DNA of 64,000 bases from Hyaloraphidium curvatum. Taxonomy: Eukaryota; Monoblepharomycota; Hyaloraphidiomycetes; Hyaloraphidiales; Hyaloraphidiaceae. The stretch lies in assembly GCA_025558095.1 (NCBI GenBank), contig JAIVFI010000008.1, positions 186,001 through 250,000 on the forward strand, read 5' to 3'. The position numbers and the translations under genes were made by a program. Numbering within the stretch: the first letter of the stretch is position 1; each line of letters begins with the position of its first letter. Below are positions 9,225-19,650 of this stretch, one piece after another. Under the pieces are notes generated by a model that saw only the letters and a program-made list of their open reading frames with translations, was not told where the DNA came from and did not search any database.

Positions 9225-12200
9225 ATGCCGTTTGTCACCGGCGCGGCCCCCCCCGCGGGACCCCCGCCGGGCGCGCATCCCCGCGCCTCGCTGCCCTCGC
9301 CGGCGCCCTCGCCGCTCTCAGAACTCGAGAACGCAGCCGGCCCCGGCCGCGCACACAGCCTGCCGCGGGGGGCGCACGCGGGCACGGACGGGCGGCCTCC
9401 CGCGCCGCTGCCGCTCTCGCCGCCGTCGGACACGAAGCCGGCGCCGCCCGGGCCCGCCTGCGACGTCCGCTTCGGCTGGGAGGACCTACTGGCGGACGAC
9501 GGCGCGATGGCCATGGACGGCCTGCTGCACGCTGACGACCACGGTGACGAGCTGCTCGGCAACGCCTCGTTCGAGTGGGTCCCGCTCAAGGGCGGCGACG
9601 ACATCGACGACGCGCTCGGCTTCGGCGCGGCCCTCGGCACTCCAGACGACACGGCGACCATCGTGTCGGCCTTCCTGGACCGCTACGGCGCTGACGACAA
9701 CGGCTGGGCCGCAAAGCCCCGCTCAAACGCAGACAGTCTCGACTCGCGCGGCTCGGCCCGCTCGGGCGACTCGGCTGCAACCGCCTCCTCCACTCGGCAC
9801 GCCGACGTGGCGTGGTTCGACGCCGCACACCCCGGCGACGCGCACATGGCCGTCGACGACGCATTCGCCCCGCACCCGCCGCTGCACCTGGCCGGCGAGA
9901 TGCTGGCCAGCTCGCGCCGCGGCTCGGACAAGACAGAGTACTCGTTCGCCTCGGCGTCGGACGAGCTGTCGGCAGGCACCCTGGCGCCCTCGCTCGCCGA
10001 CGCCGTAATGGGCCAGCACCCCGCCGTAGTCGCCCGCATGGGCTCGGGCGCCGTCGCCGCCGGCGCGACCTCGGTGGCCATGCGCCGCGCGTCGCTGGCG
10101 TCGCTCCCCGGCCGCTTCGAGAGCGCGCACATCTCGTCGCCGGGCTCGCCGCACTCGGGCTCCGAGCCCAGCCCGGGCGCCGCACCCGACGCGCCGCAGG
10201 ACATGACCGTCGACCAGGCCCTGGCGACCATCGCGCGCCAGTTCCTCGCGCCGCAGCAGCAGCAGCAGGCGCAGGGGCACCCCGGGGCGCAAGCCCAGCG
10301 CGGCGGCCCGCTCGTCAACATGTTTGACGCGCAGGTCGTCGGCGGCGTGCAGCCGCTGCAACCGCCCGTGCATGCGCCGCCGCAGCAGTCCGCCATGCAC
10401 GCGCTGCAGCACCAGATGCTCGCGCATGCGCAGGCCGCGCGGGCGGCGCAGGCGGCGGGCGCGGACCCGGCCTCGCCGTCGCCGTCCATGTCGTCGGCCA
10501 CCTCGGCCACGGGCTCGTCGTCCTCCTCGGGCATCCAGCGCCCGGCCTTCGTCAAGGCCATGCCGTCGCCGGCGCCGCGGCCCAACGTCGCCAAGCAGGG
10601 CGCGCCGCAGCCCGGGCGGCCCGGGCCGCAGGGGCAGTCCGCAGCCGCGTCGGCGGCGCTGACCTCGGCCGTGGGCAAGCTGCGCGCCACGATGGACAGC
10701 CTGGAACGCGGCGGCAGCACCGAGTTCCAGCGCGCTGGTTCTGCCGAGGACGAGATCCGCCGCTCGGCCATGCTCGCCGCCCACCACCTCCGCGCCACCG
10801 CCGCCCCGCCGCCCCGCCGCGGCCCGTGCACGTGCAGCCTCCCCCGCCGTTTATCGACCCCCTCGACGGCGACGGCGCCCTCTCGGAACCCGAGTACCCC
10901 ACCGCCGGCCACGCGCAGCTGTTCCCCGGCGCCGCCACGCTCCCCCTGGACCGCGCCCGCCCCGGTGCGGGCAACCCGTCGCAGGTTCGGGCCCAAGCGC
11001 CGGATCAAGCGCTCCGCAACGGAGCCCACGGATTTCGGACAGGCGGTGATGCAGCAGCAGGGCGCCGCGGCAGCGGCCGCTGCGCGCAGGGGCCCGCTCT
11101 CTGCGGCCCCCGCCGCCCCCTCGCCGCTCTCCTTCCCGCGCCCCCCGAACCAGAGCACCCCGGAGCAGTGGCAATCCGCGCTGCAATCCCTGATCGCCAC
11201 GCGCGCCTCGGCCCCCACGCAGCCGGGCGTGCGCAACACGGTGCACGTGCCCGGCCCCGGCGCCCAGCAGGCGTCGGCCGGCACCCGCGGCCGCAGTCGG
11301 ACCATGGATTCCTCGGTCGGCGCGGTGGCGTTCGGACGGCCGTACGACCGGCAGCAGCAGCACGTGCTCGAGGCGATCGCGTCGGGGGGGATATCGCCGA
11401 GCATCGTGTCGGGGGGGCCGCAGCAGGCGGGGATGAGGGCCGCGGCGTCCAAGAGGAGGGGTGAGTTCATGCGAATGGAGCTGTTGGGAGCCTGGTGCTG
11501 ATGCGTGCGGTGCGTTGCAGCGAGCGTGATGGTCGGGGAGCTGCAGTGGCGCTCGACCCGCGCGCAGTCGCCCGACGTGAGCTCAGCAGCGTCGTCTCCG
11601 GCGCCGACGGCCACGCCGTGGATCCAGCTCGGCCAGTCCGCCGCATCCCCCGCGCCGGACGCCGCGCCCGCGGGGGAGGACGGGGCCCCCCGGCGCCGGC
11701 GCCGGCAGTCGGTCACGGTCGCGGAGCTCTTCCGGCGGCACCAGCTCGAGTGCGACGACTGCCGCAACCGCGCGCTGATGGGCGGCCCGACCACGGGCGA
11801 CTTTTCCGACGGCGACGCGGGGGCGGGGAGCATCGTCGGCCCGCACGCCTTCTTCCACGGGCACGGGTTCGGCCACGGCAAGCCCGGCCGCAGGCGCGCC
11901 ATGTCCGGCCCCGGGCCGAGCTTCCTCCCGCACACGTACCCCACGCAGCCGTCGTACCCCGGTTTCCAGGCGGACCAGGCGTCGGCCATCGTCGAGGGGC
12001 TGCTCCCGCTGGGCTCCGGCCCCGCGGCGGGACGGCCGGCCGAGGTGCCCGCGCAGCAGGGTGGGGGCGGGAGCCAGTTCGACTTCATCGTGGCCGCGGT
12101 GCCGCCCGCGCGGCCCGAGTGGAAGAGGCACCGCCGCCCGTCGAGCCTGGGGATCGACATCGCGGGGACAGAGGGGCCGAGGGAGGAGAGGGAGGAGGTG

Positions 12201-12431
12201 CCGCCCCCGGCGGAGGCCGCAAAGGCCGAGGGGCCGCTGCTGCAGGTGCGTTGGACGCGCTGGCTGTCTGCTCTACCGAAGCTGACGTACCTCATCCATT
12301 TTGACGCACAGAGCACTCACGATGCCATGGTCAGCTTGTTCACGGAGCGTTTCGGCTGGTCCGCCGAGGCGGCGGAGGCGGCCGCGGCCGTGCAGCTGCA
12401 GCTCAACCAGTCGCGGGGCGGGGCCAGGTGA
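9225..12431 (+). CDS. Large low-complexity protein, putative transcriptional regulator
   Basis: Three exons (9225-11460, 11521-12245, 12312-12431) give about 1,026 residues with frame kept at both GT...AG introns. The ATG at 9225 is chosen because upstream in-frame sequence has no protein-like composition, so the true start is uncertain. An acidic, aromatic-containing segment near residues 85-150 ('FGWEDLLADD', 'SFEWVPLKGGDD') resembles an activation domain. Ser/Ala/Pro/Gln-rich regions with a short poly-Gln follow. A basic patch 'FGPKRRIKRS' could be a nuclear localisation signal, and 'VTVAELFRRHQLECDDCRNR' carries a CxxC. No DNA-binding domain is recognised. Reading frame evidence slips locally at about 10800-10985 (see findings). 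The regulatory role is inference from composition only. Confidence 0.6.
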
Positions 12432-12805
12432 GCCCCGTCCCGGCGGCGCGAAAAAATCTTTGAGCGGGGCGCGCGAGGGGCGCCCGGACGAGGACATTGA
12501 GGGGGATCTTTTGGACTGGCTTGGACGCGCATGGACATACATTTTGCGATCGGAGCGCGGGAGGATCGAGAACGAGATCAGGAGAACGAGAAGCATGCGA
12601 CGAAGACGCGGGGAGAATTCTTGTAGATACTTTGCATTCGCAATGGACGCCGAAGATCCGAGCTGGTGCCCAGGGCCCGGGGCCCGTCGGGAAGGTCGGC
12701 TGACAAAGCTTTGTCAGCCTGGTCGACCCCAAGCTTTCAAGCCGGAAACTTGACCCCCCGCGCGTTTTGCACAAGGCCTGAGCTCCTACGATTGGCAGCT
12801 CAACG
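12432..12805. other. Intergenic, nothing recognised
   Basis: The 374 bp between two plus-strand genes. It should hold the terminator of the low-complexity gene and the promoter of the sulfur transporter. No coding, repeat or RNA signal was seen. Confidence 0.5.
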
Positions 12806-14468
12806 ATGCCGGCACTTGCTATCGACTGGGAGAGGTTCGCGCCTCAGCGCGCCGTCGTCGGCGGCCTGGTGGGCACCGCTGCGTCCCTGCTCTCCGCTGG
12901 CCGCTCACCGTGGCTCCATTCCTCTTTCTCTTCATCCTTCGCCTTTCTCAGATCATGGCCGTTGCGTCCCAGATTCTCATGTACACGCTCGGACAGATTG
13001 CCGGGATAAGCGGCATCCTCCGCAACGCGATACAGGGCACCCTGGGATGGCAGACGAGCTTCGTCGCCGGGCTGCTCCTCGCCGGCGTGTGGACCAGCGT
13101 GACGACGCATGCGCTTGAGGACAGCACGATGGCAAACTACTACGGCGCGCTGACTCCGTCCTCGGTGGTGCCGACCAAGGGCCTGACGATCCTGGCGGCC
13201 CTGGTGATGGGCTTCGGCGCCACCATGGCCAACGGCTGCACTTCGGGGCACGGCGTGTGCGGCATAGGGAGGGCGTCGCCGCGGTCGACCACGGCCGTGG
13301 CCACCTTCATGCTGGCAGGCATGGTCGCCTCGTCAATCGTCCGCTTCCTGAAGACCTACTACGTCGAGCACGGCAAGGAGGACTCTTTGCTGGGGAAGGT
13401 GGCATCGCTGGCTTACCGCCGTGCGTCCGAGGACCCCTACTGGACGCTGCAGAGCGACAAGTTTCAGCACGAAACCTTCACCGCCGCTTGGGGATTCCAG
13501 CTCGGCCTTTTCGTCCTCTACGTCTTCATCCTGGCTTGGTACCTGCAGTACAAGAAGACCACGATCTACGACCTCTTTCCCTTCCTGGGAACCGTGCGCG
13601 ACGTGGCTTTCCCGAACAAACAGCGCCGCCTGTCGGTTGCTTCCGACATGGCGCGGGGAGGATACGCCCCCGAACTGCCCTTCGAGAGCGACGTGGCCGA
13701 CATCGGCGAGACAGAGGAGACCCCGGCGGAGGACGCGAAGCACACCAACGGAGCCTCGGCAGGGATCGCCGTCGCGGCCGCCAACGGCACCGCGCAGCTG
13801 CGCAAGAAGCCCGCCGGCACTCCTGTGCCCGCCGCACCCGTGTCGCAGAACAAGCGCACCCCCGCCGAGTACGCCACGCTCATCAACCAGCACCTGATCG
13901 CCATCGCCACGGGTTTCATGTTCGGCTACGGCCTCGTCTTCTCGGGGATGGGCAACCCCGAGCGCGTGCAGTCATTCCTCGACCCGCTGGGATTCGGCTC
14001 AAAGTGGGATCCCACGCTCATGTTTGGTGGGCCTTTCGTGTGTTGCTCGTGATCTGGCAGGTCATCTGATCCTCGAATGGCAGTCATGGGCGGCGCCGTG
14101 CTGCCAAACCTCGTCGTGTTCCGCCTCATGCGCGACTCCGAGCTCGACGTGCAGATCCTCCACGGCCCCCACGGCAAGCCGGTCCCCTTTAGCCAGGCCG
14201 TCAAGTACGGGCCCGTCGAAGCCAACATGAAGATCGACCGCAACCTCATCGTCGGATCGATCTTGTTCGGAGCATCGTGGGGAGCGCTCGGCGTCGTGAG
14301 TCTCTGCAGCTCACGTGTTATGTTCGAACCTGCATGCTAACGCATAATTTGTTGCAGTGCCCCGGGCCCGGGATCGTCTCTTTCGCTACCGCACACTACC
14401 CCACTACCCTTGCCGTGCCGTTCATCGGCCTCGGCGCCATCCTGCGCACATGGCTGTCGACCCTCTAG
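12806..14468 (+). CDS. YeeE/YedE-family sulfur-compound transporter
   Basis: Polytopic membrane protein of about 486 residues. The family is known in bacteria for thiosulfate or other sulfur-compound uptake, and fungi carry homologues. Exons are 12806-12868, 12952-14026, 14084-14295 and 14358-14468. All junctions are GT...AG and in frame. Two half-repeats are visible: N-terminal 'GQIAGISGIL' with the signature 'NGCTSGHGVCGIGR', and C-terminal 'GFMFGYGLVFSGMGNPERV' with 'CPGPGIVSFA' before the last helix. A hydrophilic, probably cytosolic loop of about 100 residues separates the halves. Conserved cysteines sit in both signatures, as expected for the family. The substrate is not determined by the sequence. 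Confidence 0.88.
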
Positions 14469-14774
14469 ATTGACCATGTCCATGATGTGCAGCGTCTGAT
14501 ATCAGCACGTGCCGACGATCACTCCTTTGCTAGATGAATAGAGTCCAATTCGAATGTTCCTGCCAGGAAGGTGCTTTGCAACTCATCCCTCCATGCCCAG
14601 GCATTCGCCGCCCCTCCGATGCCCGAGCCGCACTTGCCTCAAAGCCATCGTTAATTGCAAATGACAGACAGACATTTCCGCTCGCATCCGCGCACCTAGG
14701 TGTATCCCCATTGCGTCACCTCTGGCAGGGTTTGGGCTCGCGGTTTTCCCGCCCCGGGCAGCCGCGATTCCGCA
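14469..14774. other. Intergenic, nothing recognised
   Basis: The 306 bp between the sulfur transporter and the first transcription-factor-like copy, both on the plus strand. Base composition is less GC-rich than the genes. In-frame upstream codons of the next gene start only from a non-ATG codon, so they are treated as untranslated. Confidence 0.5.
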
Positions 14775-16575
14775 ATGGAACTCGCGGCCACGAGCCCAGA
14801 GCCCGCGCCGCCAGTTCTCCGCCGTGGCTCGGCCGGCGAGGGCCAGCCGCTCCTGGAGTTCCTCGTCGGCGCCGCGACGGTGCGGAGGGCCACCGGCGCG
14901 GTTGCGCGCGGACAGTCGTCTCCGCTCCCGTTGCCGGCCAATCGCGGGATCGAGGCGCCCGAAACGGTGCTGCCTAAGACGGTCTCGTACACATTTGGGT
15001 CGGCGGCGGCGGCCCTGAAAGGGCCTGCTCGGGCGTTGATCCCGGCTTCCACCAATGCGGCTTCCCCCTCATCCCTTCCCGCTGAGCTCCCCTCCTCCGC
15101 TCTCCCGTCTCTCCCTGACCGGGCCCCGGCATCCCTCCCCACTGAGCTCTATGCCTTGCTGGAACCCTGTGTCGACCGCTTCTTCGCCTTCACGCACAGG
15201 CTGATTCCTGTCGTACACCGCCCGAGCTTCCTGCGGGCTTGTTCGGGACAAACGACGGACATCTTTGGCGGCCTCTGGCCGCTCTCGTTGCAGATGGCAA
15301 TGGCTGCCGAGGGCGCCTTCACGGCACCGATGCCTTCGGAAGCACTGCGCCGAGCTGCGATTCGGGGATTTGCGGACTTTGCCAAGGACTTGCTCGACGC
15401 ATCCCCGATGCTCGATTTGGGATCATGCCTGGCCACGGGCATACTCTGCGGGGTCTACGCCGCCGCGGGGGCTCCGGCCCGAGGAGACGATCTGCTGGCC
15501 GGTGCAGCACGGACGTGCGACGCACTCTACCGCTCCCTTCCCCGGACAACCCCTGCGACGGCGAGCGAATGGCTCCTGCGCGAGCAGACGGTGCGGCTGC
15601 GAGTGCTGCTTTCCCTCTACGATACCACCGCTGCCGCCCGCAAAGGCTGCAAGACGTCTGCCGCCTATTTCATGGACGAAATCTACCCCATGCCGTGCGC
15701 GGATTTGATCTACGACTCGGACGATCATGAGACGTCTTTCCGGGCTCTTCAATCTGCCTCGCCGACCGCCTTGCATCAACTTTGCCGCCCTGGATGTCAA
15801 TACAGCGGTCACGCACTGCCGCCTGCTGGGCTCGGCGTCGTTTCATGGCTGCTCGGTCCTGAACACGCTCCTGTTTGCCGTGCTGGTGCAGCACTTTCTT
15901 CTCCTCGTCGAACGCTCTGGCGTGCCGCAGGCTCAGCTGCGGTATATTTCGGCGCCCTTTGCTTCTCTTCACCGCGCCGTCAACGAGGCCATACCTCCGG
16001 ACGTCGCCCGTGCCCTCGATACGGTAGACCCGGGCCTGTACATCTCGTCTTGCCGGCGGCATCTCGGAAGCGAGGTGGCGGGATGGGGCCACTTCTGCTC
16101 CGTCATCGCCGCCGACGCCCGCCTCGTCGACATTGTCGGCGCCGGGGGCTTCGTCGCGACGAGCGCCAACCGGGCCGAGCGCAAGGGCCGCTTCTTTGCC
16201 GGGGTCGCGGCATTCGATCCGGACTACAAGTGGGCCCACGTCTCGCTGCTGCATCCCCTGCTCCGCGACGGCGAGATACTCCTGGAGGGCCTCGCAGCCG
16301 AGAGGACCAATGAGATCGGCGAAAGCGAAGGCGAGACCGAGCGCAGGCTGCAGCGGATCGTAGGCTACGAGGCCTCCGTGCGGAGCATCGCCAGGGTGCT
16401 GGCGGTCCTGGGAAGGAGGTTCGGTCTGGAGGCGGCGCGGGTCGCTGCCGGCTACGTCGAGCTGGCTAGGACCCGGGGCGTGGATGTCGCTGACGTGGTC
16501 GCTGACGGATGGGGCGAATGGAGCCCGCTAGCTGGCACCGCTGTGACTCTACATTGGTGCGCGAACGGACACTGA
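14775..16575 (+). pseudogene. Fungal transcription-factor-domain paralogue, copy 1, frameshifted
   Basis: Reads from an ATG at 14775 as a protein like the one at 19651-21474, then changes frame at about 15750-15800 and continues in the next frame to a stop at 16575. Shared blocks include 'RRGSAGEGQPLLEFLVGAA', 'CDALYRSLPRTTPAT', 'GVPQAQLRYISAPFASLHRA' and 'WAHVSLLHPLLR'. The 'FFAFTHRLIPVVHRPSF' segment resembles the start of the fungal-specific transcription factor middle homology region. No Zn2Cys6 cluster is present. Against copy 2 an 8-nt gap causes the frame change, and no GT...AG intron with the right phase repairs it. Both halves are otherwise intact with high GC3, so the break is recent, or is a sequencing error. 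Confidence 0.75.
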
Positions 16576-17495
16576 CACTAACTCGCGCGGCGGAAGTCTG
16601 ATCCGCGTCCCCGCCGCTGGCTCCCTTGCTAGCTTTGCCGCGGAGCGGCCCCGCGAGCGGCAGCGAGCCCCGCGTCAGCGGGCACGTTGCCTGCCGCAGG
16701 CCCGTTCCCCGGCCGCAGCCCTGTCTCCCCGTCGCAGGCCCGTACACCCGGCGCTGCCTCCCCTGCTAGCTTCGCGCGGAGCGGCTCCCGAGCGTCAGCG
16801 AGCGCGTTTGTTTGGTTGTTGTGTTGTGCTCGGCCCTATAGACAGGCGCGGGCAACTCCGCCAACCGTTCATCCCTCGCCGTGGGGCGAACGGGAGCCCG
16901 GCGGGAGCCGGCTGGAGCACGGGACATCCGAACGGATGCATTTGGCGCAATAAACGCCGCGGGGAAATGCACTGGTAGTGGGGGACCGGGGTAGGGGGGC
17001 GGGGACAACCGGGTCGGCGGGCGGCGGAGGGCACCCGAGGGTCCGCCGCGGCCTCCAGAACCCGCAGAAATATCGCGCGCAGCCGTCGGAACGGCCGGCG
17101 GGGTCGTACGGTGCGCTGTCTGCGCGCGATGGGCGGCGGGAGCCGGCGGGTCCGATGCTCGCCGGCGGCCGCCTTCCCCCACCCGGAGCACGATGCCGGC
17201 CTGCTTCCAACGCGGCGGCGCTATCTTCCGGCATTTTTCTGCGCGAACGGAGGGTTTCCGCGGACGGGCGGCGGCGGGCGCGGGGCCGTGGGTGCGGGCC
17301 GGCGACGTGCCCTCGGACCGCCGCCCCGGCTCTTCCCCGTACCTTCCCTCGACCGGCTTGCCTCGGATCGGGCTTTACCCACTCCAAGCACCTGCCGCCC
17401 GCGCGGATCGCGGGTTTGGCCAGCGTCGGGGACACTCCGTCGACTTTGGACAGGGACGGTCTCGGGGACGGCACAATCAACATCCCGCGGGCCAT
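16576..17495. other. GC-rich intergenic with direct repeats, no gene supported
   Basis: Open frames exist on both strands (for example plus 16978-17658) but consist of Arg/Pro/Gly-rich composition with no motif. The region contains the direct repeat listed separately and separates copy 1 of the transcription-factor-like pair from the USP fragment. Confidence 0.45.
16621..16806 (+). repeat. Pair of ~48-bp imperfect direct repeats
   Basis: Copies at 16621-16670 and 16758-16806 share the order CTCCC, TGCTAGCTT, GCGGAGCGG, CGAGCG and CAGCGAGC, with a few substitutions and 1-nt gaps. Between them GCAGGCCCGT occurs twice (around 16696 and 16735). The copies sit just after the stop of the broken transcription-factor-like gene. 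Their nature (GC-cluster type repeat, regulatory element or remnant) is unknown. Confidence 0.65.
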
Positions 17496-17814
17496 CTATT
17501 GCCCCCCCGCCGCGGCGCCCTCCCTGACGTACGTGAACATGCAGCCCGTCGTTAGCGCGCCGCGCAGGACGTCGGCAAACGGGCGCGCGGGGAACGTGCG
17601 GGCGTCGTCGTGCCGCACCCAGAGGCCCGTGTCCGCCTGGCGTACGTCGGCGACGTAGTGCCCCGCACCGTTGGGTCCCTGGTGCTGGACGACGCTGCGT
17701 GGTGGTGGCGCGGTCGGCGACGCGGTCAGCAGTGCCCAGCGCGGACGTTTTCCGCCCGGTGGCCGGAAGCCCACCATTGGAGGCGGTACCGCGCGACGGT
17801 CCCTGTTTCTGATT
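17496..17814 (-). pseudogene. Orphan C-terminal fragment of a ubiquitin-specific protease
   Basis: Two exons joined by a GTGGGC...CAG intron read 'TVARYRLQ' + 'CVVQHQGPNGAGHYVADV' and continue through 'DTGLWVRHDDARTF' to 'CMFTYVREG' and a stop at 17496. This is the last ~80 residues of a USP (C19) catalytic domain: the GHY catalytic-histidine box, the W..DD box and the terminal 'YVRE' strand. The Cys and QQD boxes and the rest of the ~300-residue domain are absent. An in-frame stop lies just upstream and the lipase gene begins about 110 bp further up, so there is no room for the missing part. Confidence 0.6.
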
Positions 17815-17927
17815 ATGTTCTGATCTTTCTCTTGATGCAGACTGCGGATGGCTTTTCACGATCTCTACACATGCGATTCCGGCCCCATATGTTACGGCTT
17901 TTTGCCCTGCATGCAGAGCCACAGTTC

Positions 17928-19190
17928 TCAACGGGTGTCGCCGTCACCTCCCGTCGCCCCTTCGTCGCCGCCATTGTTCTCGTCCCCTTCCTCCCCGCCG
18001 CCGGCGGCATCTTCCTCCGGATCCTGCCCCTCGCCCGCATCCGCCGGCTCCGGTGTCTGCCTCCCCCTCCTGCACCTGTCCTTGACCGCCGCCTGCCTGA
18101 CCAGGCCGCCTCCCGCGACGCGCTGCGAGATGATCTGCGGCAGGATGGAGACCTTTTTCCCCGCCTTGTTGTTGCACACGGCCAGCGGGGAGCACCGGCC
18201 CCAGTCGAGCACGCGGGCATAGTACCGGTTGTCCTTGTGCAGGTCGATGGGCTTGCTCGCGGGGACGTCCGAGTTATCGAGCGGGATCAGTTGGCCCACG
18301 TGCTTGAAGAGGAGCGGCGGCGGGACCATGCTGACGGGGTCGTTCGTGCTACCTTGATTGACAAACCTGAAATAAGTCTTGACCACACTCTCGAAGGAGC
18401 GGGCAAAGTCGGAGTTGCCGACGCGGGGGCTTCCGAAGGTGACCAAATGGACTTTGTACCCTTTGGATGCGATCCAGTGCGCCGTGAGCGTACTGATGGC
18501 GCCGCCTGATCCGCCGAGCGGACTGTCAGTAGCCGCACATGCAGCGCTGCCGCAATGCCCACCTAAGGAGTGGCCCGAAATGAGAAACGTCGTGGTCGCC
18601 GTGTCGATGCTGTCGAAGTTGAGGAAGCCCTCCATCCACGTCCTGGCTTCCTCGAACCGGCCCTGGAACCCGCGGTGCACCTTGCCGCAGTCCTCGTCCG
18701 GCTTGCCCGTCGTGCACGGCACCCTGAGCGCGTTGAGGTCATCGAGCCAATCGTTGAGCGTCTTGGTGCCCTTGAAGGCCAGCACGCGCCAGCGTGGGGG
18801 GGTGTTACCGTCCTCCCAGTATGTGGCGTATCCACCAAGGCCCTTTTCCTTCCTCCGCAGGGTCATTTTGGCGCAGCCACCGTCGGGGGCCCTGTAGTCG
18901 AGCGTGTAGGTGGCGGTACGCGAGGTAAAGAGGTCTTGGCGGTAAACATCCTTGGCAAAAGCGGCGGCAAACGCGGCCAGCGACACGGCATTTGCCTGAT
19001 TCCACTCGAGAGGGGGGCTACGCGGCACAGGGGGCCGCGGGGCGATTGGGGGACGTCCCGGGAGGACCGGGCGGTGGCCGCCTGCAAGGGCGTTGGCGCG
19101 CGAGCGCCCCACGGCCTGGTCGCCGCCCTCGGCCGCCGCGGCGACCCCAGCAAGCGCAAGGAGCACAACCGCCGCGAGATTGAGCCTCAT
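17928..19190 (-). CDS. Secreted class 3 lipase
   Basis: Predicted extracellular triacylglycerol lipase/esterase. The ATG at 19190 starts a clear signal peptide ('MRLNLAAVVLLALAGVAAAA'). A Pro-rich stretch follows, then the catalytic fold with 'VLAFKGTKTLNDWLDDL', the nucleophile elbow 'FLISGHSLGGAIS' (Ser in GHSLG), 'LVTFGSPRVGN' and 'NDPVSMVPP' carrying the likely catalytic Asp. The His is probably in the 'DLHKDNRYY' segment. An intron at about 18500-18557 lies exactly in the GHSLGG codons and its removal restores 'SLGGAISTL'. The C-terminal ~60 residues are hydrophilic, rich in Gly, Glu and Asp. It is divergent from the transcription-factor-like gene at 19651, which may be coincidental. Confidence 0.9.
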   Translation of the reverse strand: MRLNLAAVVLLALAGVAAAAEGGDQAVGRSRANALAGGHRPVLPGRPPIAPRPPVPRSPPLEWNQANAVSLAAFAAAFAKDVYRQDLFTSRTATYTLDYRAPDGGCAKMTLRRKEKGLGGYATYWEDGNTPPRWRVLAFKGTKTLNDWLDDLNALRVPCTTGKPDEDCGKVHRGFQGRFEEARTWMEGFLNFDSIDTATTTFLISGHSLGGHCGSAACAATDSPLGGSGGAISTLTAHWIASKGYKVHLVTFGSPRVGNSDFARSFESVVKTYFRFVNQGSTNDPVSMVPPPLLFKHVGQLIPLDNSDVPASKPIDLHKDNRYYARVLDWGRCSPLAVCNNKAGKKVSILPQIISQRVAGGGLVRQAAVKDRCRRGRQTPEPADAGEGQDPEEDAAGGGEEGDENNGGDEGATGGDGDTR

Positions 19191-19650
19191 TTCGGGGATT
19201 CGGCGCAGAGGGCAACGCGGGAGTTGTCGGTGATTCGTTCGCGGGTCCTGCAACTATCCCCAGTCTAGACCCTGATGGCTTCGCCAACACTGGTCGGCAC
19301 GTTCACGATTCCTGGCAAACAATCACAGTGCTGTAAGGCTGCTGCGTCCCAAGCACTTGATGGATAGCTGCCAGGTGCGAATGCACGTGCTCGCTGCGGG
19401 TACAGAGAGGCCCTGTCACGATCGATCTGGCCATCATCTCCACGGCGGCCACGGCGGCAAACTGAGTCCTCTTCTCTGCCCTGCCTGGAACCACAGCGAG
19501 TGGGCTCTTCAGGTGCGTAAGTCATTGGTCCCGGCCGCATGGGTGGGTCCGGGTGTTGGTTGATCGAGGCTCATCAGATCTGCACTGCCTTCAGATGCCG
19601 GCCACTTGACATTCCCCCTCCCTCCGCCTCCTCCGCTCCGCCTCCTCCGC
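19191..19650. other. Divergent promoter region between lipase and transcription-factor-like gene
   Basis: The region holds both upstream regions. A minus-strand open stretch at 19303-19530 reads protein-like near its end ('EHVHSHLAAIHQVLG') but has no ATG at its head and no recognisable family. It could be a gene remnant. The last 40 bp before 19651 are a pyrimidine-rich run of CCTCCGC units, typical of a fungal leader. Confidence 0.4.

Noticed and set aside
10960-10985. 20-nt GT...AG intron in the low-complexity gene
   Set aside because: Too short for splicing. The frame change is better explained by indels or sequence error.
9683-12316. 877-codon minus-strand ORF
   Set aside because: It is antisense to the low-complexity gene. 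GC-rich codon bias keeps the complementary frame open, its composition is Cys/Arg/Gly-rich with no motif, and GC3 supports the plus strand.
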